From NCBI RefSeq assembly GCF_000381745.1, contig NZ_KB907006.1:1-43845 (forward strand): a stretch of DNA of 43,845 bases. The letters are read 5' to 3'. A program made the position numbers and the translations under genes. The notes under the pieces were generated by a model, which saw only the letters and a list, made by a program, of their open reading frames with translations, did not search any database and had not been told where the DNA came from. The stretch comes from Psychromonas ossibalaenae ATCC BAA-1528 (lineage in GTDB: Bacteria; Pseudomonadota; Gammaproteobacteria; Enterobacterales; Psychromonadaceae). Every line of letters starts with the position of its first letter. Position 1 is the first letter of the stretch. Shown here piece after piece: positions 27,732-36,602 of the stretch.

Positions 27732-28781
27732 CTATTTTTCCTCTGTTTTTATGAAGTTTTGAATACAGTCCATTACCGTATTAGGTTTTAGATCCTTAAG
27801 GCATTTTAGGTGCTGATATGGGCACTCTTTTTTAAAGCAGGGACGGCATTCAATATCTGTATGCACTATTTCAACGTGATTTGATAACGGCGGGGTATAT
27901 TGAGGAGAGCTTGAACCATAAATCCCTACAATGTTACAGCCGACAGCCGCCGCAACATGCATTAATCCAGAGTCATTACTGACAACCGTATGGCAGCAGG
28001 ATAACAGATCAACCGCTTCATTTAGCGTCGTATTACCAGCAAGATTAACAACCTTGTGTTGATCCGCGTCATTAACCAGATAGGCTATTTTATCGGTTGT
28101 TGCTCTGTCTTTTACTGAGCCGAATAACCATACTTGATAACCCTGCTTGATCAGTTCTTGAGCAATAGTGCCGTAGTGCTCTTCAGGCCAGCGTTTTGCC
28201 GGGCCAAATTCGGCGCCGGGACAAAGGCCGATTATTTTAGGAGCTAATGAAAGGTTAAATTTCCCTAAAATGCTGTTTCTGATCTGCTCGTTAATCGCTA
28301 ATTTTGGTTTCGGCAGAGAATGTATATCTCCTAAACAGCCCGATCCTGTCATTTTATCTTTAGGGAAAGCAAGAGATACGTAACGTTCAACCATATATTG
28401 AAATGATTTTTTATTATTACGTAAATCGTTTAATAAACCATAACGCATTTCACCTTTCCAGCCGATACGTTTTGGAATTTTAGCAAAGAAAGGAATAAGC
28501 GCTGATTTAGCTGAATTAGGTAAAATGTAGGCGATATCATAACTTTTATTCCGTAATGATTTTCCTAACTGATAGCGAACCTTAAAGTCGAGGTCTCCAT
28601 GGCCTAAGGGCATTTCAATTGCTTGATTGATCTGCGGCATTTTTTCTAGAATAGGCAGACACCATTTAGGGGCTAATGCATCAATGCTGCACTCTGGGTA
28701 TTGCTCTTTTAGAGTGATGTATAATGACTGGGTCATCACCATGTCACCGACCCATGACGGGCTGATAATTAAAATTTTCAT
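27732..28781 (-). CDS. waaF: LPS heptosyltransferase II WaaF
   Basis: A 349-residue GT9 enzyme that adds the second heptose to heptose I of the inner core. WaaF features are KILIISPSWVGDMVMTQSLY at the start, DIAYILPNSAKSAL, KRIGWKGEMRYGLLND, IGLCPGAEFGPAKRWPEEHY, and VSNDSGLMHVAAA with YGSSSPQYTPPL. This is the clearest of the family-9 genes here. It follows the GT4-deacetylase gene by 82 bases on the same strand and ends convergent with a GT2 gene. Confidence 0.95.
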   Translation of the reverse strand: MKILIISPSWVGDMVMTQSLYITLKEQYPECSIDALAPKWCLPILEKMPQINQAIEMPLGHGDLDFKVRYQLGKSLRNKSYDIAYILPNSAKSALIPFFAKIPKRIGWKGEMRYGLLNDLRNNKKSFQYMVERYVSLAFPKDKMTGSGCLGDIHSLPKPKLAINEQIRNSILGKFNLSLAPKIIGLCPGAEFGPAKRWPEEHYGTIAQELIKQGYQVWLFGSVKDRATTDKIAYLVNDADQHKVVNLAGNTTLNEAVDLLSCCHTVVSNDSGLMHVAAAVGCNIVGIYGSSSPQYTPPLSNHVEIVHTDIECRPCFKKECPYQHLKCLKDLKPNTVMDCIQNFIKTEEK

Positions 28782-28863
28782 TATTTAGTATCCTGCTGCA
28801 GATATAGATAGAACGGGAGTCATAGCACTGGTTTCTGCTGTTAGATTATTAATTTTCTTCATA

Positions 28864-30630
28864 TCACTTGGCTTTTCTAAATACATAATTACCGCGAATT
28901 TTGCGCCATAATCCGAAAACATCGGTGCGCGGGAAAATGGCGATACGTCTGATCTGGTATAAATCCTGATGCATGCCCAGTGGGCCGCTGTTTGTTGCAA
29001 CGGCAAAATCATAACCTAGTTGTTTCGCTATATCTTTAGAATCCTGATTGTGAATGCCAAAGGGGTAAGCAAAAGAGGCTAACGGCTTACCTGTGATTTT
29101 TTCCAGCTCTGTTTTGTTTTCATTTATTTCTTTAAACTGCTGCTCATAAGTTAGCGTATCCAGTTTAGGATGCGTTAAAGTATGCCCGCCGATTTCAACA
29201 TAGCCGGAGTCACTTAATATTTTTAACTGCTCTGCTGACATTAACGCAACAGATTTTTCCGGATTATCAGCTTGTTCCACATCCCAGCGGTTAAATGACT
29301 CTCCGGTAACTGCGTACACGACGGCTTTAAAGTTATACTTTTTCAGTAAAGGTAACAGTAATTCATAATTGTCTTTATAACCGTCATCAACGGTGATAAT
29401 AACATAACGTTTTCCTGGCTTTAGACGTGAAACAGTGCCTGAATCTTTTAAATCTGCAAAGGTTAAGGTTTCGATATTCAAACGTTTTAATAGCTTGAAA
29501 TGTTTTTCAAGCATATTGATATCAAGGTAAGTCCCATGTACCCCTTTTTCCGATTCATCTTTAATAAAACGGTGATACATAATTATCGGGATTTCCTGCC
29601 TGCGTTTCTCAACAAAGGTGTCTTGATAAATTATTTCAATTTGCTCAACAATTTTATCTAAATCATAGTTTTCTTTAATGAGTTCTGTTACTTCAGGCGC
29701 ACAGTTTGTCTGCAGCAGTGCTTTTTCGATCTGCGATTTTAATATTGAAAAATCAACATTTAATCCTTTTTTACCTATATCGCCAAAATTAGTGCTCATC
29801 GCCTGCTGGATATTATCCGCTGTGATTTCACCAATGGAGCTTGCTTCGCCGATAGCAAAAGTAGGGCGTCCACAAAGCAGTGATTCCATCGCAACACGGC
29901 CGGCTCCAATAACTAAATCAGACTGTGCGATAATCGTCTGCACGTCATTGCTGTAACCGCGGAATTCCACTTGGTTCTTAAACGGCTCAAAGCGTTTGTC
30001 CACTTGTGTACCGCTGATAATACGCACCTGGTATTTATCTAAATCGATGCATTGATTAAGCAGGTGATAGCAAACATCACCTTTAGGACCGCTTAATCGT
30101 CCGATAATCGAAATGATTTTTTTATCGTTATCTGGTGATACCTGTACTTTGAAATCGTTACATTCAATACCATTACGGCCAACGACCGTTTTATTCAATT
30201 CGACACCCAGTTCAGTTACGATCTGCTGCTGAATTGATTCGCAGACACAAATAACCTTATCACCCATGGCATGGAATTTTTTACTTGAAGAATGTACCGG
30301 CTGGCGGCCGTGTACTGTCGTGACCATAGGAGTGGCGGTAAGTTTACAGGCAAGGTGACAACTCCAGCTTGAAGCGCGGGAATGTGCATGTACCAGTTGA
30401 ATATTGTGTTTTTTAATGAGATAGATTAAATAAAAAACATGCCAGAAGCGCCTTGGCACGCTGCGTTTATTAAAGCGCAGTTTAAAAAAAGGACCGTTAT
30501 GCTTTTTAGTTAATGTATCTGAGACATAAAAAACCTGATGTCCTCTGTGACTGAGTTGATTACCAACTGTTGTTGCATAAACCTCTGCACCTGTCACTTC
30601 AAGCTGCGAGAGCGCCATCAATATATTCAT
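28864..30630 (-). CDS. Two-domain protein: GT4 glycosyltransferase fused to NodB-type polysaccharide deacetylase
   Basis: A 588-residue fusion. Residues 1 to about 340 form a GT-B glycosyltransferase of family 4: MNILMALSQLEVTGAEVYA, HAHSRASSWS, CESIQQQI, IIGRLSGPKG and ES LLCGRPTFAIGE in usual order. Residues about 347-588 are a polysaccharide deacetylase: PIIMYHRF, VDDGYKD with metal or catalytic D415 and D416, GGHTLTHP with H483 and H487, and FAYPFG. It suggests an enzyme that adds an N-acetylated sugar and deacetylates it (or a neighbour), exposing a positive charge on the core. No signal peptide or membrane helix is seen, so both domains would act in the cytoplasm. It lies between hldD and waaF. 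Confidence 0.85.
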   Translation of the reverse strand: MNILMALSQLEVTGAEVYATTVGNQLSHRGHQVFYVSDTLTKKHNGPFFKLRFNKRSVPRRFWHVFYLIYLIKKHNIQLVHAHSRASSWSCHLACKLTATPMVTTVHGRQPVHSSSKKFHAMGDKVICVCESIQQQIVTELGVELNKTVVGRNGIECNDFKVQVSPDNDKKIISIIGRLSGPKGDVCYHLLNQCIDLDKYQVRIISGTQVDKRFEPFKNQVEFRGYSNDVQTIIAQSDLVIGAGRVAMESLLCGRPTFAIGEASSIGEITADNIQQAMSTNFGDIGKKGLNVDFSILKSQIEKALLQTNCAPEVTELIKENYDLDKIVEQIEIIYQDTFVEKRRQEIPIIMYHRFIKDESEKGVHGTYLDINMLEKHFKLLKRLNIETLTFADLKDSGTVSRLKPGKRYVIITVDDGYKDNYELLLPLLKKYNFKAVVYAVTGESFNRWDVEQADNPEKSVALMSAEQLKILSDSGYVEIGGHTLTHPKLDTLTYEQQFKEINENKTELEKITGKPLASFAYPFGIHNQDSKDIAKQLGYDFAVATNSGPLGMHQDLYQIRRIAIFPRTDVFGLWRKIRGNYVFRKAK

Positions 30631-30654
30631 CTATACATCTCATTTAGAAATTAA

Positions 30655-30690
30655 AATAAAAAAGCAGTAATGAGCCATTACTGCTTTTTC
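30655..30690 (-). terminator. Terminator after hldD
   Basis: The perfect 12-pair stem AAAGCAGTAATG / CATTACTGCTTT has loop AGC and a T run on the minus strand, 23 bases after the hldD stop. It separates hldD from the GT4-deacetylase and waaF genes, which therefore need their own promoter or read-through. Confidence 0.88.
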
Positions 30691-30710
30691 AGCTTGCTAA
30701 GGTAAAAGAA

Positions 30711-31646
30711 CTATTTGTTAATAATTGCCATATATTCTGCAGTACCTTGTGCCACTGTTTTGAACTCAGCATCATACCCGGCTGCGCGCAAGTTAGTTAA
30801 ATCGGCTTCAGTAAAGCTTTGGTAGAAGCCTTTTAAATGATCCGGGAACGGAATGCGCTGAATTTCACCTTTCTGATGGTATGCAACCACTGCTTTACCT
30901 ACTTCAAGAAATGATTCTGCCTGGCCGGTACCGAGGTTATAAATACCTGAAACGTTATTATCGAAGAACCATAGATTTACTTTACAGACATCACCCACAT
31001 AAACAAAATCACGTTTGTGTTCACCTTCAAATAACTTAGCGTTTTCACCTGCATTAAGCTGATTATTCAGATGGAAAGCAACACTTGCCATGCTTCCTTT
31101 GTGCTGCTCGCGCGGTCCGTAGACATTGAAGTATCGGAAACCGACAATTTGCGGCAGTGTTTCGCCATGGTCTTTAGCATCCTGCCAGATACCACGTACA
31201 TACTGGTCGAACTGGAATTTTGAGTAACCGTAGACGTTTAACGGTTTTTCGTATTTAAGCTCTTCTTTAAAAGTATCGTTGCCGCCGTAAGTTGCTGCAG
31301 ATGATGCGTATAAAAACGGGATATCACGTTCGATACAGTAATGAAGCAGGTCTTTTGAATATTCATAATTATTTTCCATCATGAATTTTCCATCCCACTC
31401 TGTCGTTGCAGAGCAGGCGCCTTCGTGGAATATTGCTTCGATATTACCAAAATCCTGGCCCGACACGATCTGCGTAATAAACTCGTCTTTATCCATGTAA
31501 TCAGTGATCTGCAGATCAACTAAGTTTACAAATTTGGTGCCGTCAGTAAGGTCGTCAACAACCAGAATATCTGTAATGCCGCGCTCATTAAGTGATTTGA
31601 CTATATTGCTGCCGATAAAACCTGCGCCGCCTGTAACTATAAACAT
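30711..31646 (-). CDS. hldD: ADP-L-glycero-D-manno-heptose 6-epimerase
   Basis: HldD converts ADP-D-glycero-heptose to the L-glycero form, the donor for the heptosyltransferases in this locus. The 311-residue extended short-chain dehydrogenase has the NADP-binding GGAGFIGSN (6-14), ASSAATYGG, and the catalytic YGYSK pair, followed by [19 protein letters not shown] and [10 protein letters not shown]. It is monocistronic by appearance, with its own terminator and a consensus -10 hexamer upstream. Confidence 0.97.
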   Translation of the reverse strand: MFIVTGGAGFIGSNIVKSLNERGITDILVVDDLTDGTKFVNLVDLQITDYMDKDEFITQIVSGQDFGNIEAIFHEGACSATTEWDGKFMMENNYEYSKDLLHYCIERDIPFLYASSAATYGGNDTFKEELKYEKPLNVYGYSKFQFDQYVRGIWQDAKDHGETLPQIVGFRYFNVYGPREQHKGSMASVAFHLNNQLNAGENAKLFEGEHKRDFVYVGDVCKVNLWFFDNNVSGIYNLGTGQAESFLEVGKAVVAYHQKGEIQRIPFPDHLKGFYQSFTEADLTNLRAAGYDAEFKTVAQGTAEYMAIINK

Positions 31647-31715
31647 GCATTCACCTCTAAAATAGATACGATATTAAAATGAGTATTGCTGAATATTAAT
31701 CAGCGAGTACGCGCG

Positions 31716-31721
31716 ATTATA
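31716..31721 (-). promoter_or_regulatory. Candidate -10 element for hldD
   Basis: A perfect TATAAT on the minus strand about 70 bases before the hldD ATG. The only -35-like hexamer, TTAGCA, is 19 bases away, so the call is weak. I did not find the heat-shock promoter described for E. coli rfaD. Confidence 0.35.
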
Positions 31722-31877
31722 CGCTTAGAGTCGACTTCGGTGCTAATTTTTTATTTTATCCGCTGCGACTCTGATCCGGTAAACAGTAATATTATCGGTG
31801 AACAGCTAAATTTCTCTGAGCATAAAAAACAATCTTGAAAAGACCGGTCAGTGAGTGCTTAAAAGCACAGGGGGCGA

Positions 31878-32206
31878 TATACCCGTTATCATTCAAGATG
31901 CAAAAATCAGCAAGTCGTAAGGTGAGCAGATTCTAGGCGAGAAGGTGAAGATCTAACTGGTTAAATCGAGATTTCGCAACAACGAAGATGTTTGCCTTAC
32001 GGTTTTCCCTGCGGGTCGCTAGATCGAAAACCAATACTGCGTTGCAACATTTGATAAGGGCTAGCCATTTAAAGATTAAAGTCTTTATTTTAATCTTACC
32101 GACAGAGGATTAACGTAGTTAATCGCTCGAAAGGTCATCATGTTGCGCCTTGTTTTGGTGTCCGAGCTAGCGACTGATAAATGCATTTTGACTGGTAACG
32201 GGTATA
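31878..32206. repeat. 329-bp MITE-like element with terminal inverted repeats
   Basis: The ends are near-perfect inverted repeats of at least 24 bases: left TATACCCGTTATCATTCAAG, right (reverse complement) TATACCCGTTACCAGTCAAA, both continuing ATGCA. Inside are perfect hairpins, for example GATTAAC-GTA-GTTAATC at 32108-32124 and AAGATTAAA / TTTAATCTT at 32072-32096. No ORF of useful size is present. The dinucleotide GA flanks both ends, a possible but weak target duplication. Size, ends and lack of coding capacity fit a non-autonomous transposon or intergenic repeat. I believe similar repeats occur in other marine gammaproteobacteria, but cannot verify it. Confidence 0.75.
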
Positions 32207-32302
32207 GATAAATATTTATCAATTGGTGAATGAAATGTTGCATAAATTCAATTGTGTTTGCTAAATTGAGTGTGTAAAGGCTATATCTAATAAGGAAATA
32301 CT

Positions 32303-32614
32303 ATGCCGACGTTCCAGTTAATTAATGCGCATGATGCAAAACAGCGCTCTTTAAATGAAGATGTAAAGATAGTTGATATTCGCGATGACAAATCTTTTGA
32401 GACCGATCATGTTGAAGGATCTTTTCATCTGACTAATGCCAGTGTGGCTAAGTTTATGAAAGAAGTGGATGTGAATACGCCTGTATTTGTAATTTGTTAT
32501 CATGGCAACAGCAGTAAAGGTGTTGCGCAGTATCTTTGTGAGCAGGGATATTTAGATGTGTATAGTATTGAAGGCGGTTTCACTGACTGGCGTATTGTAC
32601 ATCCGCATGAATAA
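32303..32614 (+). CDS. glpE: GlpE-type thiosulfate sulfurtransferase (single-domain rhodanese)
   Basis: A 103-residue rhodanese that moves sulfane sulfur from thiosulfate to cyanide or thiol acceptors such as thioredoxin. The active-site loop VICYHGNSSKG carries the catalytic cysteine C65. The other rhodanese marks are IVDIRDDKSFETDHVEGS and the C-terminal IEGGFTDW. Length matches E. coli GlpE, which is cytoplasmic. It begins 96 bases after the repeat element; no glp genes are nearby. Confidence 0.9.
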   Translation: MPTFQLINAHDAKQRSLNEDVKIVDIRDDKSFETDHVEGSFHLTNASVAKFMKEVDVNTPVFVICYHGNSSKGVAQYLCEQGYLDVYSIEGGFTDWRIVHPHE

Positions 32615-32695
32615 TAAAATCAGTGCTTTACTATAGTATCAGGAGCTTAATAAAAGCTCAGTCGGTTTGTTTTAAATAATATTAAAAGGGAAAAA

Positions 32696-33046
32696 ATGAG
32701 TGTAATTGACACAGATAGTATTGATGCGATCGGTTTGGAAAAAGAAGCACGCCGTGTATTTTTAAGCATTATTGATGCGCTGGCCTGGGATGAGCAAAAT
32801 GTGCACCTTTATACTCTGCAGGAGAAAATAAATACTTATCTGTTTTTTATCGAATCAGGGGAGTTAATTAAAGCACTGCCGGATGCTGAAGGTTTTGATA
32901 TTGCCATTGAGTTAATTTTAAAACATATGCCAAGCGATCAGGCGGTTAGTTTTTTTGATAAAACCTCGCAGATTCTGCTGGATAAAGGTATTGTTTTTGT
33001 ATTCGGACCGAATAAAGATACAGGTTATGCAGAACAGCAAAGTTAA
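32696..33046 (+). CDS. DUF6572-like protein of unknown function
   Basis: A 116-residue soluble acidic protein with no signal peptide or membrane helix. Segments such as DTDSIDAIGLEKEARRVFLSI and HLYTLQEKINTYLFFIESGEL look like the DUF6572 family, small proteins often found in variable regions. The function is unknown. It lies 81 bases after glpE on the same strand, with a GGGAA ribosome site, and may be co-transcribed with it. The family assignment is from memory of the motif, not from a search. Confidence 0.65.
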   Translation: MSVIDTDSIDAIGLEKEARRVFLSIIDALAWDEQNVHLYTLQEKINTYLFFIESGELIKALPDAEGFDIAIELILKHMPSDQAVSFFDKTSQILLDKGIVFVFGPNKDTGYAEQQS

Positions 33047-33067
33047 TATTTACTCACGCTATCATCT

Positions 33068-34324
33068 CTAAAGGGGCGACGTTAGTCGCTTTTTCTTTAA
33101 TGAACCGCTGCGCAGAATAACATTCTGTCTGACTAATAATAATTCGATTAAACTGTTCTGTTTGCTAAAATGCTGGTGGATAAAATAAGCGCTGTAACTC
33201 GCTGCTAAGCAGGGCAGTAACAGAGTAAGATCATTAGTACTCTCTAAAACAAATAAAATACCAGCCAGCGGCACATGTAATACTGCGCCTAACAGTGCCC
33301 CCATACCGACAATAATAAAAAGCTGACTCTCATCAACAGCAAATAACTTACAAAACAGCGCGCCGCATAATGCTCCTAAGATAATACTTGGTGCCAGCGC
33401 GCCGCCAGGTACCGCTAACGCGATGACTGCAGCTGAACTGATAAAGCGAACAATCAGCCACAGTGTGATCAGTGTGAGTGCTTGTGGTTCATAAAGCAGG
33501 TCCTGTACTAGTCCATATCCGAGCCCGATTGTTTCTGGAGAAAGCCAGGAGAACACAGCTGTTATCAGACCGGCCAGCAGGAGTTTCAGCCAGTAACTAC
33601 AACTGATTTTTCGAGTTAAGAAATCGATACAGTTTAAAAAGGAAGAGGAAAGCAGACCGCAGAGTGCGCCAAATAACAGCATTTTTGCCAGCAGCAGTAA
33701 CGAGATAGAGAAGGGGGTGACATTAATAATAAATGCATAAATACCCAGCTCGTGTGCAAACCATTGTGCAAAAAGTGTGGCTGCCGTGACCAGCAGCAGG
33801 GTGCGCCACCTAAATTGACGAATGATGGTTTCATAAGTAAATAATATCGCCATAAAAGGAGTATCAAGCATGACGGTAATAGCAACGGCTGCGCCGCAGG
33901 CTGTTAATACCCGTAACGTGTGGGAGCGAACTAGAAAAAACTGCCCGACCAGATTCGCGCTGGCTGCGCCGATATGTACAGCCGGACCAATTGCCCCGAT
34001 AGCAAAGCCGGTCACTAAAGCGACACTGGCACTTAGAAATTGAAAAAGAAGATTTAAAAAAGGCAGTCGTCCCAGACCGATATGAAATTCTAAGACAACA
34101 TGCGCTAGACCGGACTTCAGGTGCCTGGCAAACAGATAAAAGAGAATAATTAAGAAGACGGAACCTAAAAGGGGAGGGACAAGTTCATTGCTTAAGTTAT
34201 GGATATCCGGATAGACAGGATTAAAGACAATTGAGCGAAAGATGTAAACGCAGGCCATACTGAAACAGGTGCTTAATAACACCAGAGGTAATAATTTAGT
34301 GATCGTGTAGTCTGGTTCGCTCAT
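33068..34324 (-). CDS. ClC-family chloride channel/transporter, atypical
   Basis: A 418-residue integral membrane protein with the ClC fold. The chloride-site serine region KSGLAHV (S71) corresponds to GSGIPE. The second signature reads GAIGPAVHIGA (110-120) against GREGPxVQIG, so the external gating glutamate (E148 of E. coli ClC-ec1) is I112. FTYETI keeps the E202-equivalent but has T166 at the internal proton glutamate E203. GGALAPSIILG matches GxFxP. The central tyrosine (Y445) also appears replaced. There are no CBS domains. Membership of the family is clear; H+/Cl- exchange is doubtful, and an uncoupled channel-like activity is possible. It is monocistronic and divergent from tkt. Confidence 0.85.
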   Translation of the reverse strand: MSEPDYTITKLLPLVLLSTCFSMACVYIFRSIVFNPVYPDIHNLSNELVPPLLGSVFLIILFYLFARHLKSGLAHVVLEFHIGLGRLPFLNLLFQFLSASVALVTGFAIGAIGPAVHIGAASANLVGQFFLVRSHTLRVLTACGAAVAITVMLDTPFMAILFTYETIIRQFRWRTLLLVTAATLFAQWFAHELGIYAFIINVTPFSISLLLLAKMLLFGALCGLLSSSFLNCIDFLTRKISCSYWLKLLLAGLITAVFSWLSPETIGLGYGLVQDLLYEPQALTLITLWLIVRFISSAAVIALAVPGGALAPSIILGALCGALFCKLFAVDESQLFIIVGMGALLGAVLHVPLAGILFVLESTNDLTLLLPCLAASYSAYFIHQHFSKQNSLIELLLVRQNVILRSGSLKKKRLTSPL

Positions 34325-34456
34325 GTTTCTATTATCTTTAAGGGAGTATTATTGTAAAGATAGGACACTATCTGCTGAACAAAGAGCGAGTTTCTCCATT
34401 AGGCAGAAAATGAGCTTAAATTTGTAAAAATATGTGATGGATTTGCAATATTTTCA

Positions 34457-34486
34457 TTGCATCTTGCCCTGTTCATTTGGGATAAT
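34457..34486 (+). promoter_or_regulatory. Candidate promoter of the transketolase gene
   Basis: TTGCAT (34457-34462) and GATAAT (34481-34486) are 18 bases apart, with the ATG 57 bases downstream of the -10. It is a reasonable sigma-70 promoter by sequence only. Confidence 0.45.
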
Positions 34487-34542
34487 CCTGCGCACGGAAT
34501 ACCCGCTGTTAATACGTAACTAAACCAAACCAGGAGATACAG

Positions 34543-36531
34543 ATGCCTTCTCGTCAAGAGCTAGCTAATGCAATTCGAGCTTTAAGTATGGATGCCGTTC
34601 AAAAAGCCAATTCAGGTCACCCAGGCGCACCAATGGGCATGGCTGATATCGCTGAAGTCCTATGGCGTGATTTCTTAAAGCATAACCCGACTAACCCGCA
34701 GTGGGCAGATCGTGACCGTTTTGTTCTGTCTAACGGACATGGTTCAATGCTGATCTATTCTCTACTGCATTTATCGGGTTACGATCTGTCAATTGATGAT
34801 CTTAAGTCTTTCCGTCAGCTGCATTCTAAAACGCCGGGTCACCCGGAATATGACTACACACCGGGTGTCGAAACAACAACTGGTCCTCTAGGACAAGGTG
34901 TTACTAACGCTGTTGGTATGGCGATTGCTGAAAAATCTTTAGCAGCCCAGTTCAACCGTGAAGGTCACGATATCGTTGATCACCATACGTACACTTTCTT
35001 AGGCGACGGTTGTCTAATGGAAGGTATCTCCCATGAAGCTTGTTCTTTAGCGGGTACTTTAGGTCTTGGTAAACTTGTTGCATTCTGGGATGACAACGGT
35101 ATCTCTATCGATGGTGAAGTTGAAGGCTGGTTCACTGATGATACTCCGGCACGTTTCAAAGCATACGGCTGGCATGTTATCTCTGTTGACGGTCATAACA
35201 GCGAAGAAATCAAAGCTGCAATCACTGCCGCTAAAGCGGAAACAACGAAACCAACGATTATCTGTTGTAAAACAACTATCGGTTTTGGTTCACCGAACAA
35301 GCAGGGCACACACGACTGTCACGGTGCTCCACTAGGTGCTGATGAAATTCTTGCAACACGTAAAGCATTAGGCTGGAACTACGGTGATTTTGAAGTCCCT
35401 GCTGATATTTACGCTGACTGGGATAATAAAACAGACGGTCAGGCTGCTGAAGAGTCTTGGGATGAGAAATTTGCCGCTTATGCAGCCGCTTTCCCTGAAT
35501 TAGCATCTGAATACAAGCGTCGTATTAACAGTGAAATGCCTACTGACTGGGAAGCTAAATCAACTCAGTATATTGCTGATTTACAAGCTGATTCAGCGAA
35601 TATCGCAACACGTAAAGCATCACAAAACTGTATCGAAGCATTTGCACCTATGCTGCCTGAGCTTCTAGGCGGCTCTGCAGATTTAGCACCGTCTAACTTA
35701 ACGATGTGGTCTGGTACTAAAGCAATCACAGCTGATGATGCATCTGGTAACTACCTGCATTACGGTGTGCGTGAATTTGCTATGTCAGCAATCATTAACG
35801 GTATGGCACTGCACAAAGGTTTTGTTCCTTACGGCGCAACATTCCTGATGTTTATGGAATACGCTCGTAACGGTTTACGTATGTCTGCATTAATGAAGCA
35901 GCGCGCTATTCAGGTATTTACTCATGACTCAATCGGTCTTGGCGAAGATGGTCCGACTCACCAGCCGGTAGAGCAGATTGCCAGCCTGCGTTTAACACCA
36001 AATATGGATACATGGCGTCCATGTGACAGTGTAGAGTCTGCGGTTTCTTGGAAATCTGCAATTGAACGCACTGACGGCCCTACATCACTTATCTTCAGCC
36101 GTCAAAACCTTAAGCCGCAGGCGCGTGATGCACAGCAGTTAGCTGATGTTGCAAAAGGCGGTTACGTATTATTAGACAGTGCGACTCCTGCTGAAATCAT
36201 CCTGATTGCGACGGGTTCAGAAGTACAGCTTGCTGTTGAAGCACACGCTGAACTAACAGCTCAAGGTAAAGCGGTACGTGTTGTTTCTCTTCCTTGTACG
36301 GATGTATTTGAGACACAAAGCGCTGAGTACAAAGAGTCTGTACTACCGGCTGCTGTTGCTAAACGTGTTGCTATTGAAGCGGGTATTGCTGATTACTGGT
36401 ACAAATATGTAGGTCTGAACGGTAAAGTTATCGGTATGACAACATTTGGCGAATCAGCACCAGCTGAGCAGTTATTTGAAATGTTTGGTTTCACTGTTAA
36501 AAATGTAGTTGAAACTGCAAACAGCTTATAA
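34543..36531 (+). CDS. tkt: Transketolase
   Basis: This thiamine-diphosphate enzyme moves two-carbon ketol units between pentose phosphate and glycolytic sugars. The 662-residue protein has the full three-domain architecture. [13 protein letters not shown] and [11 protein letters not shown] come first, then the cofactor motif starting [13 protein letters not shown] and closing at [10 protein letters not shown], then the pyrimidine-domain [21 protein letters not shown] and the C-terminal [18 protein letters not shown] upstream fixes the ATG. It is followed by a strong terminator identical to that of the transaldolase gene, its pathway partner 2.6 kb away. Confidence 0.97.
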   Translation: MPSRQELANAIRALSMDAVQKANSGHPGAPMGMADIAEVLWRDFLKHNPTNPQWADRDRFVLSNGHGSMLIYSLLHLSGYDLSIDDLKSFRQLHSKTPGHPEYDYTPGVETTTGPLGQGVTNAVGMAIAEKSLAAQFNREGHDIVDHHTYTFLGDGCLMEGISHEACSLAGTLGLGKLVAFWDDNGISIDGEVEGWFTDDTPARFKAYGWHVISVDGHNSEEIKAAITAAKAETTKPTIICCKTTIGFGSPNKQGTHDCHGAPLGADEILATRKALGWNYGDFEVPADIYADWDNKTDGQAAEESWDEKFAAYAAAFPELASEYKRRINSEMPTDWEAKSTQYIADLQADSANIATRKASQNCIEAFAPMLPELLGGSADLAPSNLTMWSGTKAITADDASGNYLHYGVREFAMSAIINGMALHKGFVPYGATFLMFMEYARNGLRMSALMKQRAIQVFTHDSIGLGEDGPTHQPVEQIASLRLTPNMDTWRPCDSVESAVSWKSAIERTDGPTSLIFSRQNLKPQARDAQQLADVAKGGYVLLDSATPAEIILIATGSEVQLAVEAHAELTAQGKAVRVVSLPCTDVFETQSAEYKESVLPAAVAKRVAIEAGIADYWYKYVGLNGKVIGMTTFGESAPAEQLFEMFGFTVKNVVETANSL

Positions 36532-36555
36532 TCTTTAACTAAGATAAAGATTAAT

Positions 36556-36583
36556 AAAAAACCGCGTTTATCGCGGTTTTTTT
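36556..36583. terminator. Terminator after transketolase
   Basis: AACCGCG / CGCGGTT with loop TTTAT lies between A5 and T7 runs. It is between the convergent tkt and zinc-ribbon genes and can act on both strands. The same sequence recurs at 40102-40130. Confidence 0.9.
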
Positions 36584-36602
36584 GTATCTTAATTATGTTT
36601 TA

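Noticed and set aside
28785..29012. 75-residue minus-strand ORF between waaF and the fusion gene
   Set aside because: It overlaps the 3' end of the GT4-deacetylase gene in another frame and has no recognisable protein character.
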